Positions 12,959 through 13,162 of a DNA stretch of 13,162 nt are shown here, one piece after another (position 1 is the stretch's first letter; every line of letters starts with the position of its first letter). A program made the translations under genes and the position numbers. This stretch comes from JBGOTP01 sp041476545 (lineage in GTDB: Bacteria > Acidobacteriota > Vicinamibacteria > Vicinamibacterales > CAVVIG01): positions 1 through 13,162 of the forward strand of contig JBGOTP010000120.1 in the NCBI GenBank assembly GCA_041476545.1, written 5' to 3'. The notes beneath the pieces are model-generated. The model made no database searches. It was not told the DNA's origin and saw nothing but the letters and a program-made list of their open reading frames with translations.

Positions 12959-13162
12959 ATGTCCACGAACATCAGCCAGTCACTGCTTCCCGAATTCGAA
13001 AGCCCGATTTCAAACCCCACGCGAAGTCCATGCCGATGGCGCGCCTGGCGGGGCATCTGGCGGAGATTCCGATGTGGGCGGTCATGACCCTGGCGCAGGA
13101 CGAGCTCGACGTGAACCCGCCGGGCGGCAGAGAGATGCAGGCGGCGGTGATGGGCTCCCGAC
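12959..13162 (+). pseudogene. DinB-family gene disrupted by an internal out-of-frame deletion (3' partial)
   Basis: ATG 12959 follows a good ribosome site (GGAGG, 12945-12949, 9-base spacing) and encodes MSTNISQSLLPEFE, a familiar opening of DinB-like four-helix proteins. That frame then degenerates and ends at TGA 13085-13087. From 13006 a different frame (the one holding bases 13006-13008) reads FKPHAKSMPMARLAGH, then LAEIPMWAVMTLAQDELDV, and stays open to the window end; it is the expected DinB continuation but has no start of its own and is blocked upstream by TGA at 12952. Only 8 bases separate the two parts where I would expect about 19 residues, so a deletion of about 49 bases fits both the missing helix and the frame change. 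DinB/YfiT-type proteins are metal-dependent, thiol-linked enzymes of varied function. It may be a true pseudogene or an assembly error. Confidence 0.72.

Noticed and set aside
1..13162. CRISPR array, tRNA/rRNA genes, transposase or integrase
   Set aside because: Reading both strands I found no regularly spaced repeats, no cloverleaf or rRNA-like segment and no mobile-element protein motifs.

Overview
This 13.2 kb window is GC-rich, chromosomal-looking and densely coding on both strands. The gene content points to Acidobacteriota, probably a Vicinamibacteria-like lineage. The clues are a DUF4159 protein, a DUF6152 protein beside a kinase-less TolB/PD40 double propeller, a DUF4097-type protein, a remnant of an acidobacterial-style FtsX/MacB permease, and a DinB-like start. 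This assignment is inferred from protein families I recognise, not from a search.

Left part (1-3222, mostly + strand): the 3' end of a MerR regulator with a TipAS-like domain; a short GGGCTGAGGGC repeat; a secreted DUF4097-type protein with a ladder of His-Asn-Gly motifs; a VapBC-type toxin-antitoxin pair with overlapping genes and a direct-repeat operator/promoter; a secreted DUF4159 protein; then a relic of an FtsX-type permease. Middle left (3223-5507, - strand): a two-gene operon, DUF6152 followed by an exported protein made of two tandem six-bladed-propeller-like halves. A 324-base gene-poor stretch follows (5508-5831).

Middle right (5832-11441) is the most interesting block. On the - strand, an exported DUF4331 protein, a TPR lipoprotein and a HupE/UreJ-like membrane protein with an EF-hand loop form an apparent operon. 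Divergently on the + strand lie an ECF sigma factor and a zinc-motif RskA-type anti-sigma factor. The 147-base divergent region contains two oppositely oriented copies of one bipartite motif, ATCC-N16-CGTA(A/G)AT, one pointing at each operon. The sigma factor therefore probably drives both itself and the DUF4331 operon, with the anti-sigma factor holding it at the membrane. This looks like a sigma-controlled cell-envelope system of unknown function.

Right part (11479-13162): a complete cytochrome P450 on the - strand without a redox partner nearby. It is followed by a decayed zone with a truncated 'DLEFWMQIP' small gene and a DinB-family gene whose start and body lie in different frames, as expected from an out-of-frame deletion of about 50 bases.

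Several genes (the vapB-like gene, the DUF4159 gene, the sigma factor and the truncated small gene) have a -10-like hexamer only 5-6 bases before the start codon and no Shine-Dalgarno sequence, which suggests leaderless transcripts. I saw no tRNA, rRNA, CRISPR array, transposase or integrase.
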